Shown: piece after piece, positions 8,823 to 17,210 of the stretch
Layout: every line of letters begins with the position of its first letter
Numbering within the stretch: the stretch's first letter is position 1
Assembly: GCA_020846145.1 (NCBI GenBank)
Contig: JADLEL010000219.1
Span: 62,001 to 126,000 of the forward strand
Origin: Pirellulales bacterium
Lineage (GTDB): Bacteria; Planctomycetota; Planctomycetia; Pirellulales; Thermoguttaceae
DNA: 64,000 nt
Direction of reading: 5' to 3'
The notes under the pieces: generated by a model
What the model was told of the DNA's origin: nothing
Database searches by the model: none
Seen by the model: the letters and a program-made list of their open reading frames with translations, nothing else
Position numbers and translations under genes: made by a program

Positions 8823-8902
8823 GCCCGCATGATAGCGGACCGCCTAGGGGAAACGTCAACAGGGAAGAAAGGGAAAAGAAACGGGGAAAAAGGGGAAAAG
8901 AA

Positions 8903-9532
8903 TCAAGAATTTTTCGATTTCATCACTTTATCGTAACTGTGCAAAGCTTTTTTCACGGTATCTGGACTGCTCACGTTATTGTGCCATTTTGGAAATTTTT
9001 CTTTGCGGTCCTTCATAGGAAGAGAATTCCACGTTTTCATAATTCCCGCCGGTTTGCTTCCTTGCTCGCGCAATTCCGCAAAATACCGATTGCGATAAAA
9101 AGCCCCTTTCATGCCTGGATCGGGCGGCGGAGTTGGCGGCGCGGTTTCCATCGGATCGGCCGGTGACTGTTTTGCATTCGCTTCGTTTGCAAGGATGATC
9201 TGCATTCGGCGTAAGAGCGTTTCGGAATCTTCCGCCCGTTGGCAACGATCCCTATTCGCGGCTAGGAATGGGGTTGAATCCAGTCCCAAGGCTTCGGCCT
9301 TTTTGGCAAGTAGAAATCCTGCTTCATCATGCAAATCATCGATCCATTGAAGCGCGGTAAGAACGAAATCGGGATCTGAATTTGGCCCCGGATTTTTGGC
9401 AGTTTTTTGATTGTCGGCATATCCTCGCCAAAAACGGGCCGCGAGGTCAAAATCTCCTGCCTTGACTTTTTGGACCGACTCTTTGAGAAATTTAATCCAA
9501 TCGTGAATCGTAACGGCCATGAGAACCTCCAT
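8903..9532 (-). CDS. Hypothetical protein, 209 aa
   Basis: This is the first gene of the leftward series. It is helical and polar, with a Pro-rich linker (TAPPTPPPDPG, about residues 131-141) and a basic C-terminal region containing EKFPKWHNN. Met 9532 or the internal Met at 9520 (MAVTIHDWIKFL) could be the start; GGAG lies near both. No family is recognised. Confidence 0.5.
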   Translation of the reverse strand: MEVLMAVTIHDWIKFLKESVQKVKAGDFDLAARFWRGYADNQKTAKNPGPNSDPDFVLTALQWIDDLHDEAGFLLAKKAEALGLDSTPFLAANRDRCQRAEDSETLLRRMQIILANEANAKQSPADPMETAPPTPPPDPGMKGAFYRNRYFAELREQGSKPAGIMKTWNSLPMKDRKEKFPKWHNNVSSPDTVKKALHSYDKVMKSKNS

Positions 9533-9787
9533 CTTATTCGAGTCGCGCCGGGCCGTGGCGGAGATGGAGAACCGCCACGGCCCCGACGCGATTAGGCCGC
9601 CCGTTGCAACCGGGCCTGCCGCTCGGAAGTCAATCTATCATCGCCCCTTCAATTTGCAAGTGTTGCCACTCTTGTTGCCAACCCGCGCCTTTTCCGGTCA
9701 TTTCCGCTCGATGACCGCTTTTTCTAAGTGGTGTCGTCGCAAGGATTTGCGGGGATATTCAAAGGGTATTTCGCACGTTCAGACTGA

Positions 9788-9829
9788 CTTCGGAACCGAC
9801 GGTTGGGGGTTCGAGTCCCTCTGGGTGCG
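9788..9829 (+). other. 3' half of tRNA-Arg(UCG), probable attachment site
   Basis: The sequence folds as the 3' part of a tRNA: anticodon loop CTTCGGA (anticodon TCG), the 3' anticodon strand ACCGA, variable loop CGGTT, T stem GGGGG, T loop TTCGAGT, CCCTC, acceptor strand TGGGTGC and discriminator G. No D arm or 5' acceptor strand (GCACCCA expected) is found upstream, so this is a fragment. Fragments running from the anticodon loop to the 3' end are typical integrase crossover duplications. It lies between the left element and the integrase at 9986, so it may serve one or both. Confidence 0.75.
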
Positions 9830-9985
9830 CTTTACGGCGTAAGGACTTACGTCAACGCCCCGAACCTTTCCGTACTAAATCCGTACCAAATAATAGGCTC
9901 CCCGCCCGCTGCAACGGACGAGGAGCTAAAGCCAAACCTTACGGTCGGCCTTGGGTTTTTTCACTCAACGACTGGAGGTTTGGTT

Positions 9986-11029
9986 ATGGCACGTCCTAAT
10001 CGCATTTGGTTTCGTAAAGACATTGGCTGGTGGATGGTTACCCTGGGGGGTAAGAAGACCCGCTTGGCCGAAGGCAAGGAAAACAAGAAACTTGCCGAAC
10101 AGAAATTTCACGAGCTTGCCGCCGTGCAAGCTCGCATTCCCGAAGCACCCTCCGCACGGGTGGCTGATGTAATCGAAGCGTTCCTGGCTTGGGCAAAACG
10201 CCATCGAAGCGAAGAAACGCTTCGCAATTATCTTTGGTACGGTGAACAATTCTCCGAACATTCGGGGTACATCTCGGTTTCCGACTTGAAGCCGATTCAT
10301 TTGACTCGCTGGTTGGATACCAAGCAGTGGGGACAAACCACCGAACGCAATGCCCGCCGTTCGATCTATCGCGCTTTTGCTTGGGCTTGTGAGGAGGGGA
10401 TTATTCCTGCCAATCCGCTCAAAGGAATTCGCTGTCCAAAAGCGAAGACGCGCGAACGGATCATGTCGCGTCACGAATATGCGATTCTGATGAAAAACGG
10501 CGGCAGGCAATTTCGGAAACTGCTTTTTGCCCTCCGTCACACCGGCTGCCGGCCCAAGGAGGCCCGGTTGCTGAAATGGAGTCAAGTCCAAAGTGACAAG
10601 TGGATTTTGCAGGAACACAAAACCGCTCATGTCGTGGGCAAACCGCGAATCATCTACCTTACGAAGTCCATGCAACGATTGATGAACAACCTTCGTCGCA
10701 AGGCGACTTCGGAATATGTGTTTCCCAACACACGCGGCAAGCCCTGGAGTTCCAACGCCGTCCGGCTCTGCATTCAGCGAATTAAGCAAAAGACCGATTT
10801 GCCAAAAGACGTTTCGGCGTATCTTTTGCGCCACGCCTTTGGAACCAACGCGATCATGAACGGTGTCGATGTGGCCACGGTGGCGGAACTGATGGGCCAT
10901 TCGTCGTTGGAAATGATATCGAAGGTGTATTGCCATTTGGCCGGCGAACATCGGCACCTCCAAAACGCGGTGGATCGGATCAACCGCCCTGCTTCTTCCG
11001 CCAAGCCTCAGCCAATCGGGATGGGTTAA
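9986..11029 (+). CDS. Tyrosine recombinase (integrase of middle element)
   Basis: This 347-residue integrase starts at ATG 9986 with CTGGAGG upstream. The 61 in-frame residues before it are rejected because their first part is translated tRNA fragment. Domains: a short arm-binding head, a core-binding SAM-like domain (about residues 60-145), and a catalytic domain with Arg in RHTGCRPKEARLL, His/Arg in YLLRHAFGTNA, His in ELMGHSSLEMI and Tyr in SKVYCHLAGE. It reads away from the adjacent tRNA-Arg fragment. It converges with and overlaps the excisionase-like gene on the other strand. Confidence 0.92.
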   Translation: MARPNRIWFRKDIGWWMVTLGGKKTRLAEGKENKKLAEQKFHELAAVQARIPEAPSARVADVIEAFLAWAKRHRSEETLRNYLWYGEQFSEHSGYISVSDLKPIHLTRWLDTKQWGQTTERNARRSIYRAFAWACEEGIIPANPLKGIRCPKAKTRERIMSRHEYAILMKNGGRQFRKLLFALRHTGCRPKEARLLKWSQVQSDKWILQEHKTAHVVGKPRIIYLTKSMQRLMNNLRRKATSEYVFPNTRGKPWSSNAVRLCIQRIKQKTDLPKDVSAYLLRHAFGTNAIMNGVDVATVAELMGHSSLEMISKVYCHLAGEHRHLQNAVDRINRPASSAKPQPIGMG

Positions 11030-11300
11030 GGTGCTGAAACGTCGTGCCGGTCGGCCTTATGCCGCGTGAGGTCTGTTTTTCAGGCTCCACGCGGCATTCT
11101 TCCAAATATGCCATCAAGTCGTCGAGTCGAAAGCGGATGGCTCCTTGGCCGATCTTGTAGCAAGCGATTGTGCGATTCGCAGCAAGCTGATAGAGAAAGC
11201 TTTTGCTCATATTCAATATCTTCGCCGCCTGTTGGACCGTTAGAAGATCCAACGACAAGGAATTCGTTTCGACCGAGCGGGAATGCGTTGAATCGTTCAT
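10980..11300 (-). CDS. Excisionase-like HTH protein, 106 aa
   Basis: Residues 20-75 are a helix-turn-helix of the excisionase family: LLTVQQAAKILNMSKSFLYQ, then KIGQGAIRFRLDDLMAYLEE. The start at 11300 (MNDSTHSRSVE) follows the stop of the methylase gene by eight bases. The 3' end overlaps the integrase by 50 bases on the opposite strand, an arrangement that would set integrase and excisionase transcripts against each other. Confidence 0.75.
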   Translation of the reverse strand: MNDSTHSRSVETNSLSLDLLTVQQAAKILNMSKSFLYQLAANRTIACYKIGQGAIRFRLDDLMAYLEECRVEPEKQTSRGIRPTGTTFQHLNPSRLAEAWRKKQGG

Positions 11301-11308
11301 GGTTGCTT

Positions 11309-12349
11309 CTAATTGTCGAGAATGGCGGAATTTCCTACTTGATTTCCATAGACCGTCCATGTCGAATTCGAGGGGACTTGTCGGCCATACATTTCGAGAT
11401 AGGGGCCGGGGCTGACTTTCTCAATGAGGTTGCGCACTTCGGCGGGTTTGCGGCTGTGCTCCGTTCGCTCCATTTCTATCCAGCTTCGCTGGCCTTTATC
11501 GAGGAAGGGCGATTTCCCCCGAATGCCGAACAAGAGAAATTCATGGGAAACCCGCCAATAGTTGCCGATGCCCATTTGTGGTTTGACCCAGATAAAACAA
11601 GATTTGTAATCGAATCCCCATGCGTCCATGACTTCGAAGGCATTCAATAAAAAGGCATTGGTGGTCCACAGATGAAGATGAGCGTTGTCTTCGCAAAGCG
11701 TTTTCACCGGTTCATTGCAGATTTCATCCAAGGTCATCGCGGGATAGTGATTGCACGTCGCCGCTCGCGTGGCTTGGTTGTTGTAGGGCCACGGTGGATC
11801 GGCGTAGATCGTAGAAAATCGCCTGCCGGCTTGAATTAGCGTCTGCAAATCAATTGCGATGCCTGACGATGAATTCATCTCGTCGATGATCGTTTCGGCA
11901 GCACTCTGCTGTTTACGAATTCGCAAGAGGGCGGCTACCGATGGCTCGCGGTTGGCCGTGGCATTCTCGGAAAGGTAGCGTTCAAAGACTTCATCCGGCA
12001 ACGCGGCGATTCGTTGGCTGCGTGAGGAATCGGTTTTCGTAATGCCGAGATCGCGCAAGTGGATGGGGGCATCTTCGGCGATCACCGGCTCCTGCGGGCC
12101 GGAATATTGGTTTCCCGGTGCGGAGTCGGCCAAATTCACCGTTTGAAGCATTTCGCCCAAGCGTCGTTCGGCACGTAACTTAATGACGGCTGCCTCGACG
12201 ACGATTTTCTGGCCAAGCTGGGCCTTTTTGGCGTACGCCTTGACGGCGGCGGCTTTGTCCCGAAGATCCCGGACTTCATCCAGGGTTTTCGCTTCAGCAA
12301 TCGCCTGTTCGGCTTTGGAGAGTAAAACCAATTCGCGGGGTTCGTTCAT
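11309..12349 (-). CDS. MT-A70 family adenine-N6 DNA methyltransferase
   Basis: The C-terminal half carries the MT-A70 signature: STIYADPPWPYNNQ (catalytic DPPW), LHLWTTNAFL and HEFLLFGIRG, and ends EMYGRQVPSNSTWTVYG. The N-terminal half (residues 1-150) is helical with KAEQAIAEAKTLDEVRDLRD and a ParB-like DNA-binding stretch, as in plasmid and phage orphan methylases. The start at Met 12349 is chosen because the upstream 76 residues overlap the next gene in another frame. Expected to methylate adenine in the element's DNA, perhaps against restriction or for replication control; no cognate nuclease is adjacent. Confidence 0.88.
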   Translation of the reverse strand: MNEPRELVLLSKAEQAIAEAKTLDEVRDLRDKAAAVKAYAKKAQLGQKIVVEAAVIKLRAERRLGEMLQTVNLADSAPGNQYSGPQEPVIAEDAPIHLRDLGITKTDSSRSQRIAALPDEVFERYLSENATANREPSVAALLRIRKQQSAAETIIDEMNSSSGIAIDLQTLIQAGRRFSTIYADPPWPYNNQATRAATCNHYPAMTLDEICNEPVKTLCEDNAHLHLWTTNAFLLNAFEVMDAWGFDYKSCFIWVKPQMGIGNYWRVSHEFLLFGIRGKSPFLDKGQRSWIEMERTEHSRKPAEVRNLIEKVSPGPYLEMYGRQVPSNSTWTVYGNQVGNSAILDN

Positions 12350-12369
12350 AGCTATTGATTCCTGGTCTG

Positions 12370-12837
12370 CTAATTCCGGTCGGATTTCTCTTGGGCGGCT
12401 TGAATGATTTTTACGACGAAATCGAGAAACTCCATCAAAGCGATGGTAACTTGCGCCGGGTCGGACGCTCTGGAAAACGGCGTCAATCGCGGCATAAGGA
12501 CGTAAGACGGAATCGCCTGGATGGTGAGCATACTGAGGATACCGCCCGTTCGTTCCCGAAAATACTCTTCCAGGCAAACGAAAAGATACTCCGCCAGAGC
12601 GCTCGCATCGCCTTTCGCGTGGGGCTGATGCTTCAATGCAGCAAGCAATAACTCCTGGCGGAATTCGGCGGGAATGGCATCGATAAATAAGGCCAACTCG
12701 GCGATCTGCGATTTGCAGAGAACGCCGGGAATGCTGAAGAATGCTCCGTTATCGGCTGAAAATGTGTCGTCTTGCATGGCGATCTCGATTGGGAATTGAC
12801 TTTCGGGAGGAAGCATGTAAACGATAACGAGAGGCAT
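12370..12837 (-). CDS. Hypothetical protein, up to 155 aa
   Basis: The protein is helical, with a hydrophobic middle (IAELALFIDAIPAEFRQELLLAAL) and a C-terminal helix ALMEFLDFVVKIIQ. The start is uncertain: Met 12837 or Met 12777 (MQDDTFSADNGAF). Neither has a good ribosome site. It ends 20 bases before the methylase start, so they may be co-transcribed. No family is recognised. Confidence 0.5.
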   Translation of the reverse strand: MPLVIVYMLPPESQFPIEIAMQDDTFSADNGAFFSIPGVLCKSQIAELALFIDAIPAEFRQELLLAALKHQPHAKGDASALAEYLFVCLEEYFRERTGGILSMLTIQAIPSYVLMPRLTPFSRASDPAQVTIALMEFLDFVVKIIQAAQEKSDRN

Positions 12838-12873
12838 TGGGGGAAGGTGGATTCCCCCAATGTTCTCGCGTGG

Positions 12874-13212
12874 TCAGTAGGTATCGGCGATGAGTATCAT
12901 TACTGCTTTGAGCAATACTACCGAAACGATGCCTACGATCACGTACACCCAATCTCTCGCTCCCGGAATGAAATCCTTGAAGGTCGTAGGAACGCTTTCG
13001 CGGGGTAAGCCGAGAAGCGTACCAAGATGCTTGTCCGTATGGGACAATCCGGAATCGAACGTCATAGCGGCTGGCAATTTATCTTTTTCAAAGATATATA
13101 TTTGCCCATCCGCTGTCTGAACGCTGAGCCGGTGCATCCTACGCACCGTCGATTTCCCGTTTTCCGTAAACGTGAAATGAGTGTAGTATTCACCATCTTC
13201 TTTCAGGGCCAT
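12874..13212 (-). CDS. Small membrane-anchored protein, 112 aa
   Basis: Met 13212 (MALKEDGEYYTHFTF) is chosen because GGGAGG lies seven bases upstream; a Met two codons earlier would leave only one base. Residues 1-80 are polar beta-rich. A C-terminal transmembrane helix follows (WVYVIVGIVSVVLLKAVMIL, about residues 87-106). It would be a tail-anchored protein facing the cytoplasm. It follows the coupling-protein operon after a terminator. Function unknown. Confidence 0.55.
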   Translation of the reverse strand: MALKEDGEYYTHFTFTENGKSTVRRMHRLSVQTADGQIYIFEKDKLPAAMTFDSGLSHTDKHLGTLLGLPRESVPTTFKDFIPGARDWVYVIVGIVSVVLLKAVMILIADTY

Positions 13213-13305
13213 ATTCATTCCTCCCTTTTCGCACGTTAATAAAGCCGTCACGACCCCACGGGATCGTCAAGGCTTCGGGAGGCGATGAACCACCGATGGT
13301 CCCGC

Positions 13306-13336
13306 CATAAAACAAGAGACCCACACGGGGTCCCTT
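13306..13336 (-). terminator. Intrinsic terminator after coupling-protein operon
   Basis: On the minus strand AAGGGACCC pairs with GGGTCTCTT (9 bp with one G-U, loop of five) and is followed by GTTTTAT. It lies about 200 bases past the stop of the coupling-protein gene at 13537. The rest of the 324-base gap 13213-13536 holds nothing else I can name. Confidence 0.6.
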
Positions 13337-13536
13337 GCCCTCCCACCGAAACCGATATAGTATCGGCCCAGCTTCCGCGGAAGCGTGGAGCGGTGGAGAG
13401 GTCGAGATAGTGAACACGTCACTACCACACAATCGAAAGCATCCACGGACGCCTTCTTTCTCCGCGCCATAATTTTTTCTCCCGGGCGGGGCATGGGGAG
13501 ATTCGGAAAAATATTCTTTTGCTCCTCCTGGGTTTT

Positions 13537-15144
13537 TTATTTTTCTTCGATTTCCTTCCAGATATTTTTCAGCTTGCCGTCGGTGTCGAGTTCCTCCGGC
13601 GAACTGGTTATCGGTGGATGGGTTGTTGGAACGATCGTGCATTCATTTTGATCCGGCCAAACGCTCTTCATGGTGATGGTTTCTTCGCTCTCCTGCGGCC
13701 AAGGCGCTCGTCTGTAAGCTTCATGTTCCGTTTTCGATATGGGCCAATCGGAATACAGGGGAAACCAACCTTGAAATGCCGTTAGTCCGCTGAATCGATT
13801 GATCCACATCAGGCTCATTTGCGGATGGGAATTCATATTGAGAATGTCTTGGCTGTTGATTCGCGAAGCGGTGTATTCCGAGATGCCCACGCGAACATCA
13901 CCTTCACGGTCGCGGCAGGCGTATTGCGGATTAATTCGACCATTGCGAACGTCGTCGGGGGAAAGATCGTATTTGCGATCGTAATATCTCACTACGCCAG
14001 AGGTGTTGGAGATATAATTCATCATCCAAGGATCGCGTGCTCCGTACACCGATTTGGTGGCCGAGCAATTCATCACGATTTCCCGGAGATCCGGTCCGCC
14101 CGGCGGATTAAGTTGGCTCATGGTCTGATGAGCAAGGATGCAGCCCAATCCATAGGATCGCGCTTGGGCTAAGACGTTTTCGATGTTCTGACCTACCATT
14201 GCCTGAACTTCATCCATACAAGCAATAACTTTGGGAGCTTCACCATGTTCATCGTGATAGGCGATTGCCGCCATGAGTAAACTGTATAAGCCGAGTTTTG
14301 CGATCATCGAAACAGCGGCGACATCCATTGCACCAACGAGATAGAAATAGATGATTTGCTTTTTGCGGATAACTTCCGGCATGAAAATCGCGTTGTCTAA
14401 AGCCTTGTTATTCTCCAGGTCCCTGTTGGGAGATAGATTAAGTTGTTTGAAGTCCGCCAAAGATTCCGCGATAAATGCCAAATGCTTGGCGCTGCGCAGT
14501 TCCTCGTTATCGTCGGTCATTTCAGTGAGTATGGCAGTAAGGTCGCGGAAAGATTGAATCGGTTCCGGCAAAAACAGCGTCTTCCGTTTGGAACGCTTCG
14601 TTGGATGCTCTGATGAATTGGGAATCGTCTCCAGAATCGAACGCCGGAATACCGTGCGGGTCAAAATCGAAAACCAATCTCTTCCATACCCACTCCCATG
14701 ATGGAGATTCAACCCTTGCATATAGAGTCCCAGAATGTCGGGGAGCGACAATTGTTTTAGCAGTCGATTGTCCCAGGGATTGAAGACATAGGTAGAGCGA
14801 TGCGGCTTGTTCGTAAACCATTTGAAGGTGCGATTATGGCTTCGAGCGGTCGATTCCACGAAATGAAATAGTCCGGGGTCGCCCTTGCAATCGAAGATGA
14901 CAACGGGGCCTTCGTTGCGGTGAATCAATTGCAGAAGGTCGGTTTGCAGCCCCAAGGAAGTCTTGCCCGATCCCGTCGGGCCGATAATATGCTTGTGTTC
15001 GTATAAAAGGTCCGTATCCAAGAGTACCGGATAGCCTTGATGGTAGTGCCGTCCTTGGTAGATCGAGCGACTTTCCGCCGGATTCCGGCTCTTCATAAGC
15101 CGGTCGCAGATAGCCAACAAGGATCGTTTTTCAAATGATTTCAT
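13537..15144 (-). CDS. Type IV coupling protein (VirD4/TraG/TraD-like ATPase)
   Basis: This 535-residue ATPase has a Walker A at residues 55-63 (GPTGSGKTS), VVIFDCKGDPGLFHF, a Walker B with KVIACMDEVQAMVG (about residue 310), and the motif ILAHQTMSQL. This order is typical of TraD/TraG coupling proteins and their TraM-recognition domain, which bring DNA to a secretion channel. It lacks its own N-terminal membrane helices. The preceding gene encodes a polytopic membrane protein overlapping it by four bases, so the membrane part may be supplied in trans. No mating-channel genes are visible, so the element is probably mobilizable rather than self-transmissible. Confidence 0.85.
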   Translation of the reverse strand: MKSFEKRSLLAICDRLMKSRNPAESRSIYQGRHYHQGYPVLLDTDLLYEHKHIIGPTGSGKTSLGLQTDLLQLIHRNEGPVVIFDCKGDPGLFHFVESTARSHNRTFKWFTNKPHRSTYVFNPWDNRLLKQLSLPDILGLYMQGLNLHHGSGYGRDWFSILTRTVFRRSILETIPNSSEHPTKRSKRKTLFLPEPIQSFRDLTAILTEMTDDNEELRSAKHLAFIAESLADFKQLNLSPNRDLENNKALDNAIFMPEVIRKKQIIYFYLVGAMDVAAVSMIAKLGLYSLLMAAIAYHDEHGEAPKVIACMDEVQAMVGQNIENVLAQARSYGLGCILAHQTMSQLNPPGGPDLREIVMNCSATKSVYGARDPWMMNYISNTSGVVRYYDRKYDLSPDDVRNGRINPQYACRDREGDVRVGISEYTASRINSQDILNMNSHPQMSLMWINRFSGLTAFQGWFPLYSDWPISKTEHEAYRRAPWPQESEETITMKSVWPDQNECTIVPTTHPPITSSPEELDTDGKLKNIWKEIEEK

Positions 15145-16364
15145 TCCTGAGTCTCCTCTTCTTTTTCCAGAGTATGGGAGTAGCTATAAAGGATTGGTCC
15201 AACTAGTAAGGTCGTTCCGAGATACAAGGCGGCAGTTGACAACAGGAATGTCAGGCAAATCAGGCCCGCCAACTGACACCACTCTATAAACGAGAACGTC
15301 ATCACTAGCGAAGTCATTGTTAAGGAATGGTCAGTTTCCCCCGCAATCCAAAAAACCACCGGATAGCACGCAAGAGAGCATATCGAGATATGCAATAATC
15401 CTAGCGTAGCGGCGGTCAAAGCGAGTCGGTTAAATCGGGTGCCGCAAGGGCTATGGAACATCCACGGTGGGGTTTCCTGATTGCCGTAATGCAGCCAGTG
15501 ATTGAAAATCGATCCGATGTCCAAGCAAACGCGAAGATTACCGCCCAGTCGAACCCAAACGGCAAGCGTTAATCCCAAAAGGATCGAGGCAAGACACAAG
15601 AATCCGATGGCCTCCCTTCTCAGATCAGGAACGAATACGACCAAAAACAGGCAAGGAATCAAGATTGCGCCGTAGAACCAGAATCCGCCCAGATAATAGT
15701 TTTGTCGGGCATGAATTGCCTGCATCAAGCAGGATGTCGGAGATATTGGATTTTGAGAATCGTCAGGAATAAGCGATGGCGCATCGAGAAATCGCCCCCG
15801 CCAATCATTCCGCCAAATCGTTTGAGTGTCGTGGCTGATCGTCAAGCTGGCGGTGAACCAATACACGGCATGAGTGGCGATCGAATCGACAAGCACAAAG
15901 AGCATTGGCGTAGCGACCGCGAGAAAACAGAGAAATGCATGGGCGGGCTCATGCAATTTGCTCGTTAAGACAAACACAAGCCATAAGTAGGCCGGGCCAA
16001 GCAAGCATTTGAACAACCTCGAAAAGTTCCAAGGCAAATCCTCTTCGTTGGAATTTTTCAATTGCTTGACACCTTGATAGATAGCAAGAAATCCGCCGAC
16101 AATACCCGCCGCCATGCCCCATAACCAATGGGCAAGGAATTCACCAATCCAAGGCATGATGATCCACGCCAAGAGCGGAGCTATCGCCATCGTCGTGCCG
16201 AAAACGCGAACTACAGCAAGATAATCCTTGAAAGTGACGGCAAACTCTGCGGGATAGTTTAATTCGCAGGAACCGGCGGTAATCATATCCCATGCAAGAT
16301 TATCCGTCTTATGCATGGTGGTTTCGCGTACGGGAAGTGGATTGCCGTCACCTTTCGTGAACAT
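15141..16364 (-). CDS. Polytopic membrane protein, 407 aa, partner of coupling protein
   Basis: At least seven hydrophobic segments are visible, at about residues 48-97 (two or three helices), 125-138, 147-168, 230-248, 253-273, 320-348 and 370-398. A soluble loop of about 60 residues separates the halves. It overlaps the coupling-protein gene by four bases, indicating coupled translation. I infer that it anchors the soluble coupling ATPase in the membrane. No database family is recognised. Confidence 0.6.
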   Translation of the reverse strand: MFTKGDGNPLPVRETTMHKTDNLAWDMITAGSCELNYPAEFAVTFKDYLAVVRVFGTTMAIAPLLAWIIMPWIGEFLAHWLWGMAAGIVGGFLAIYQGVKQLKNSNEEDLPWNFSRLFKCLLGPAYLWLVFVLTSKLHEPAHAFLCFLAVATPMLFVLVDSIATHAVYWFTASLTISHDTQTIWRNDWRGRFLDAPSLIPDDSQNPISPTSCLMQAIHARQNYYLGGFWFYGAILIPCLFLVVFVPDLRREAIGFLCLASILLGLTLAVWVRLGGNLRVCLDIGSIFNHWLHYGNQETPPWMFHSPCGTRFNRLALTAATLGLLHISICSLACYPVVFWIAGETDHSLTMTSLVMTFSFIEWCQLAGLICLTFLLSTAALYLGTTLLVGPILYSYSHTLEKEEETQE

Positions 16365-16409
16365 CGTGGTTGCTCCTTGAAATTCGTTTCGGATGCTGGA
16401 ACAGTTTGG

Positions 16410-17210
16410 TTACGTGATTTTGGCATCAACCGAAGAAGGTGCCGCCAAGACAGCATCCATGCCGGGAATAACGGTTGCTAGAACCTCAATGCCGGCATTT
16501 TGTGTGGCGGGCGAAGCAGCACGCATGGGATTCAATACATAACGAAAATGCTTTTCGATGGCGTTTTCCAATTGCATCTGTATGGCGCGTCTCCGCAAAT
16601 GGGAAAACGTCAAAATGGCGACCAGAAAGGAGCCGGTCATGACAAACTCGTTAAACCATCCGTGGCGAAGAAATCGCCCTAATGGCCGAATGGTTTTATG
16701 CACGATCTGCCGTACATGGGCGTTGTGGTCGATGAGGATCATGCCGATTCTTTCTCTCCCGGAAGTCTTGTCGAGGAAAAACGGATGGCGGGGAAGTCGA
16801 TGGCCTTGAAGATGGAAGTGTTCGGCGAATTCAGGAAGATTCATCAAGACACGTTGACCGGGATGCAGGCCGTTAATAAACCAAGTAAGCGCATATCGCC
16901 GAACTCGCCCCAGCTTTTTCGGCGGAATGGCGCATTTTGGATGAAATCCAAGCGTTTTGACGGCCAAGGGGGTAAGTTGATAGAAAACTCGATGGGCGTC
17001 CAAGGAGTGAGAGGCAAGGTACTGGTTCTCCGGCTCCGGGCCGCAAAGCCGGCGAATCGCCGATCGTGCGGCTTCCAGTGTGCCGTCCGGGAAGCAACAC
17101 CGGTGCGTGACTTCGGGGAGAATCAACCCCGCTTCGCCTTGGCGAAGGATTTTGCAGTCGCGTTCCGAAAGAACGGTTGTGTCCAGGGAATTCGGCATAA
17201 TATTCACCAT
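16410..17210 (-). CDS. Winged-helix protein, possible Replic_Relax relative, 266 aa
   Basis: The N-terminal part (about residues 15-90) reads as a winged helix: SERDCKILRQGEAGL, GTLEAARSAIRRLCG, then VFYQLTPLAVKTLG. The rest is alpha/beta with RIGMILIDHNAHVRQIVHKT and a hydrophobic helix. Its start overlaps the end of the upstream gene by seven bases. The pairing of two similar wHTH/alpha-beta proteins next to a coupling protein recalls plasmid replication-relaxation (PF13814-type) proteins, but that is an inference by layout. Confidence 0.5.
   Translation of the reverse strand: MVNIMPNSLDTTVLSERDCKILRQGEAGLILPEVTHRCCFPDGTLEAARSAIRRLCGPEPENQYLASHSLDAHRVFYQLTPLAVKTLGFHPKCAIPPKKLGRVRRYALTWFINGLHPGQRVLMNLPEFAEHFHLQGHRLPRHPFFLDKTSGRERIGMILIDHNAHVRQIVHKTIRPLGRFLRHGWFNEFVMTGSFLVAILTFSHLRRRAIQMQLENAIEKHFRYVLNPMRAASPATQNAGIEVLATVIPGMDAVLAAPSSVDAKIT

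Noticed and set aside
29-9532. A complete prophage
   Set aside because: No terminase, portal, head-tail or lysis genes; the set is too small and the tape-measure-like gene is out of the usual order.
9519-9842. A 107-codon frame running through the tRNA-Arg fragment
   Set aside because: Its end (GFESLWVRFTA) is the usual nonsense translation of a tRNA T arm, and there is no ribosome site.
9803-9985. N-terminal extension of the second integrase
   Set aside because: It begins inside the tRNA fragment; the ATG at 9986 has GGAGG and a normal integrase N-terminus.
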